Notes under the pieces: generated by a model | Told to the model about the DNA's origin: nothing | What the model saw: only the letters and a program-made list of their open reading frames with translations | The model's database searches: none | From: an uncultured Prevotella sp. | Lineage (GTDB): Bacteria; Bacteroidota; Bacteroidia; Bacteroidales; Bacteroidaceae | DNA length: 8,179 bases | Assembly (NCBI GenBank): GCA_946999025.1 | Contig: CAMQBP010000081.1 | Coordinates: 1 to 8,179, forward strand | Reading direction: 5' to 3' | Made by a program: the position numbers and the translations under genes | Part shown: positions 6,879-8,179 of the stretch, piece after piece | How positions within the stretch are numbered: position 1 is the stretch's first letter | Layout of the letters: each line of letters begins with the position of its first letter

Positions 6879-8153
6879 ATGAATAAAGGAAAAGTTGATG
6901 TCCTGCTTGGTTTGCAGTGGGGTGACGAAGGAAAAGGCAAAGTAGTCGACGTGCTCACGCCAAAATATGATGTTGTTGCCAGGTTCCAGGGCGGGCCAAA
7001 TGCAGGCCACACACTGGAGTTCGAGGGCCAAAAATATGTCCTTCGCAGCATTCCTTCTGGAATCTTTCAGGGTGGAAAGATCAATATTATTGGTAATGGC
7101 GTGGTGCTTGCACCAGATCTTTTCATGGACGAAGCTAAAGAACTGGAAAAGAGTGGCCACGAATTGAAAAGCCGTATCCATATCTCCAAGAAGGCTCATC
7201 TCATCATGCCTACGCACAGAGTGCTGGATAGGGCCTACGAAGCCGCACGAGGAAAGGGCAAGGTTGGAACAACAGGTAAAGGTATTGGTCCGACATACAC
7301 AGACAAAACGTCGAGAAATGGTTTGCGGGTAGGAGATATCCTTGACAACTTTCAGGAAAAATACGAGGCTCATAAGGCGCGCCATTTGGACATGTTGAAG
7401 GCACTTCACTTTACAGATTTCGATTTGGAAGAAACGGAAAAGCATTGGATGGAAGGTATAGAGTACCTCAAACAATTCAACATTGTTGACAGCGAACATG
7501 AGGTAAATCATCTTCTTCGTGAGCAGAAAAGCATCTTATGTGAAGGTGCGCAGGGTACCATGCTGGATGTTGATTTCGGCAGTTATCCGTTTGTAACGTC
7601 TTCCAACACCATTTGTGCCGGCGCATGTATCGGACTGGGGCTTGGTCCCAACAAGATTGGAAACGTCTATGGCATCATGAAGGCTTATTGTACACGTGTA
7701 GGGTCAGGTCCCTTTCCAACCGAACTTTTCGACGAGGATGGCAAGAAACTTCGTGACATCGGCCATGAATATGGCGCTGTTACAGGTAGAGAGCGTCGTT
7801 GTGGCTGGGTAGATTTGGTTCAATTACGTTATTCAATCATGGTCAATGGTGTGACTCACCTTATTTTAATGAAGAGTGATGTGCTGGATCAATTCAAGGT
7901 GATTAAAGCATGTGTAGGTTATAAACTGAAGGATGGCACGCAGACGAAGGAACTTCCTTATGACCTTGAAGGAGTGAAGCCTATTTACCAAGAGTTGCAA
8001 GGCTGGCACACTGACTTAACAAAAATGACCAACGAGGAAGAATTTCCTCAGCAATTCAAAGATTACATCAAGTTTTTGGAGGAGTTTTTGGAAACACCTA
8101 TCAAAATTGTTTCAATCGGACCTGATCGTAATCAAACGATTGTAAGAAACTAA
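6879..8153 (+). CDS. purA: Adenylosuccinate synthetase
   Basis: Joins IMP and aspartate using GTP to make adenylosuccinate, the first committed step from IMP to AMP. The 424-residue protein is complete. Landmarks: the N-terminal GTP-binding loop GLQWGDEGKGK (11-21) with catalytic D16, NAGHT with catalytic H44, GTTGKGIGPTYTDKTSRNG, the switch region EGAQGTMLDVDFGSYPFVTS, SGPFPTEL, the aspartate/IMP-side loop GAVTGRERRCGW, and the base-recognition motif MKSDVLD (usually T/NKxDVLD). The conserved ending SIGPDRNQTI is present. The start ATG follows the Fur-family stop codon after a single base, in an A-rich context without Shine-Dalgarno, typical of Bacteroidetes. It shares the upstream promoter region with the regulator gene. 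Confidence 0.97.
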   Translation: MNKGKVDVLLGLQWGDEGKGKVVDVLTPKYDVVARFQGGPNAGHTLEFEGQKYVLRSIPSGIFQGGKINIIGNGVVLAPDLFMDEAKELEKSGHELKSRIHISKKAHLIMPTHRVLDRAYEAARGKGKVGTTGKGIGPTYTDKTSRNGLRVGDILDNFQEKYEAHKARHLDMLKALHFTDFDLEETEKHWMEGIEYLKQFNIVDSEHEVNHLLREQKSILCEGAQGTMLDVDFGSYPFVTSSNTICAGACIGLGLGPNKIGNVYGIMKAYCTRVGSGPFPTELFDEDGKKLRDIGHEYGAVTGRERRCGWVDLVQLRYSIMVNGVTHLILMKSDVLDQFKVIKACVGYKLKDGTQTKELPYDLEGVKPIYQELQGWHTDLTKMTNEEEFPQQFKDYIKFLEEFLETPIKIVSIGPDRNQTIVRN

Positions 8154-8171
8154 TGATAAAAGAGAAATTAA

Positions 8172-8179
8172 ATGACTAA
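8172..8179 (+). CDS. Possible start of the next gene (truncated by window edge; hisS candidate)
   Basis: ATGACTAA at the last eight bases lies 18 nt after purA, in the same orientation and in an A-rich context like the other starts here. Read as a start it gives Met-Thr-(Lys/Asn). In related genomes the histidyl-tRNA synthetase gene often follows purA and its protein can begin with Met-Thr-Lys or similar. The identity is inference from context only; eight bases prove nothing. Confidence 0.3.

Noticed and set aside
6861..7511. Long minus-strand open frame (216 codons) over the fur/purA junction
   Set aside because: It is fully antisense to strongly conserved purA, and its translation has no recognisable domain; a shadow of the coding strand.
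8153..8179. Eight-codon mini-frame (ATG at 8153 to TAA at 8179) overlapping the purA stop
   Set aside because: Too short to support; the ATG at 8172 as the start of a following gene is at least as plausible.

Overview
The window looks like chromosomal DNA from a member of the Bacteroidales, most likely Prevotella or a close relative. Moderate G+C, A-rich translation starts with no clear Shine-Dalgarno, TAnnTTTG-type promoter elements and the character of the proteins all point there. All recognised genes lie on the + strand. Most of the window is core metabolism and regulation; the one accessory-looking patch is the 0.75-kb gap at about 2496-3243.

Layout: (1) 23-1489, pyruvate kinase, followed after 31 nt by a Gfo/Idh/MocA-type NAD(P)-dependent oxidoreductase (1521-2495), possibly co-transcribed. 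(2) 2496-3243, a gap holding what looks like the C-terminal remnant of a transposase OrfA (about 2544-2708), three degenerate 22-bp tandem repeats (2741-2806), then an AT-rich stretch with three inverted repeats and, at its end, a good Bacteroidetes-type promoter (3172-3202). (3) 3244-6319, a tight three-gene operon: a stand-alone AraC-type DNA-binding protein, a cytoplasmic M49 dipeptidyl peptidase III with HECLGH and EEARAD motifs, and a HEAT-repeat protein of the AlkD-like DNA alkylation repair family. The gaps are 18 nt and an 8-nt overlap. (4) 6320-8179, a second promoter region, a Fur-family metalloregulator, adenylosuccinate synthetase (purA) one base later, and at the very edge the probable first codons of another gene, perhaps hisS.

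Functionally, the window joins lower glycolysis (PEP to pyruvate), peptide turnover with a possible base-repair protein under a small AraC-type regulator, and a Fur-type sensor co-transcribed with the first committed step of AMP synthesis. I found no CRISPR array, toxin-antitoxin pair, phage gene or tRNA/rRNA. I do not see convincing evidence for a wholly new system. The parts most worth a second look are the repeat- and dyad-rich gap at 2496-3171 and the AlkD-like protein that seems to lack the family's catalytic Trp/Asp pair.
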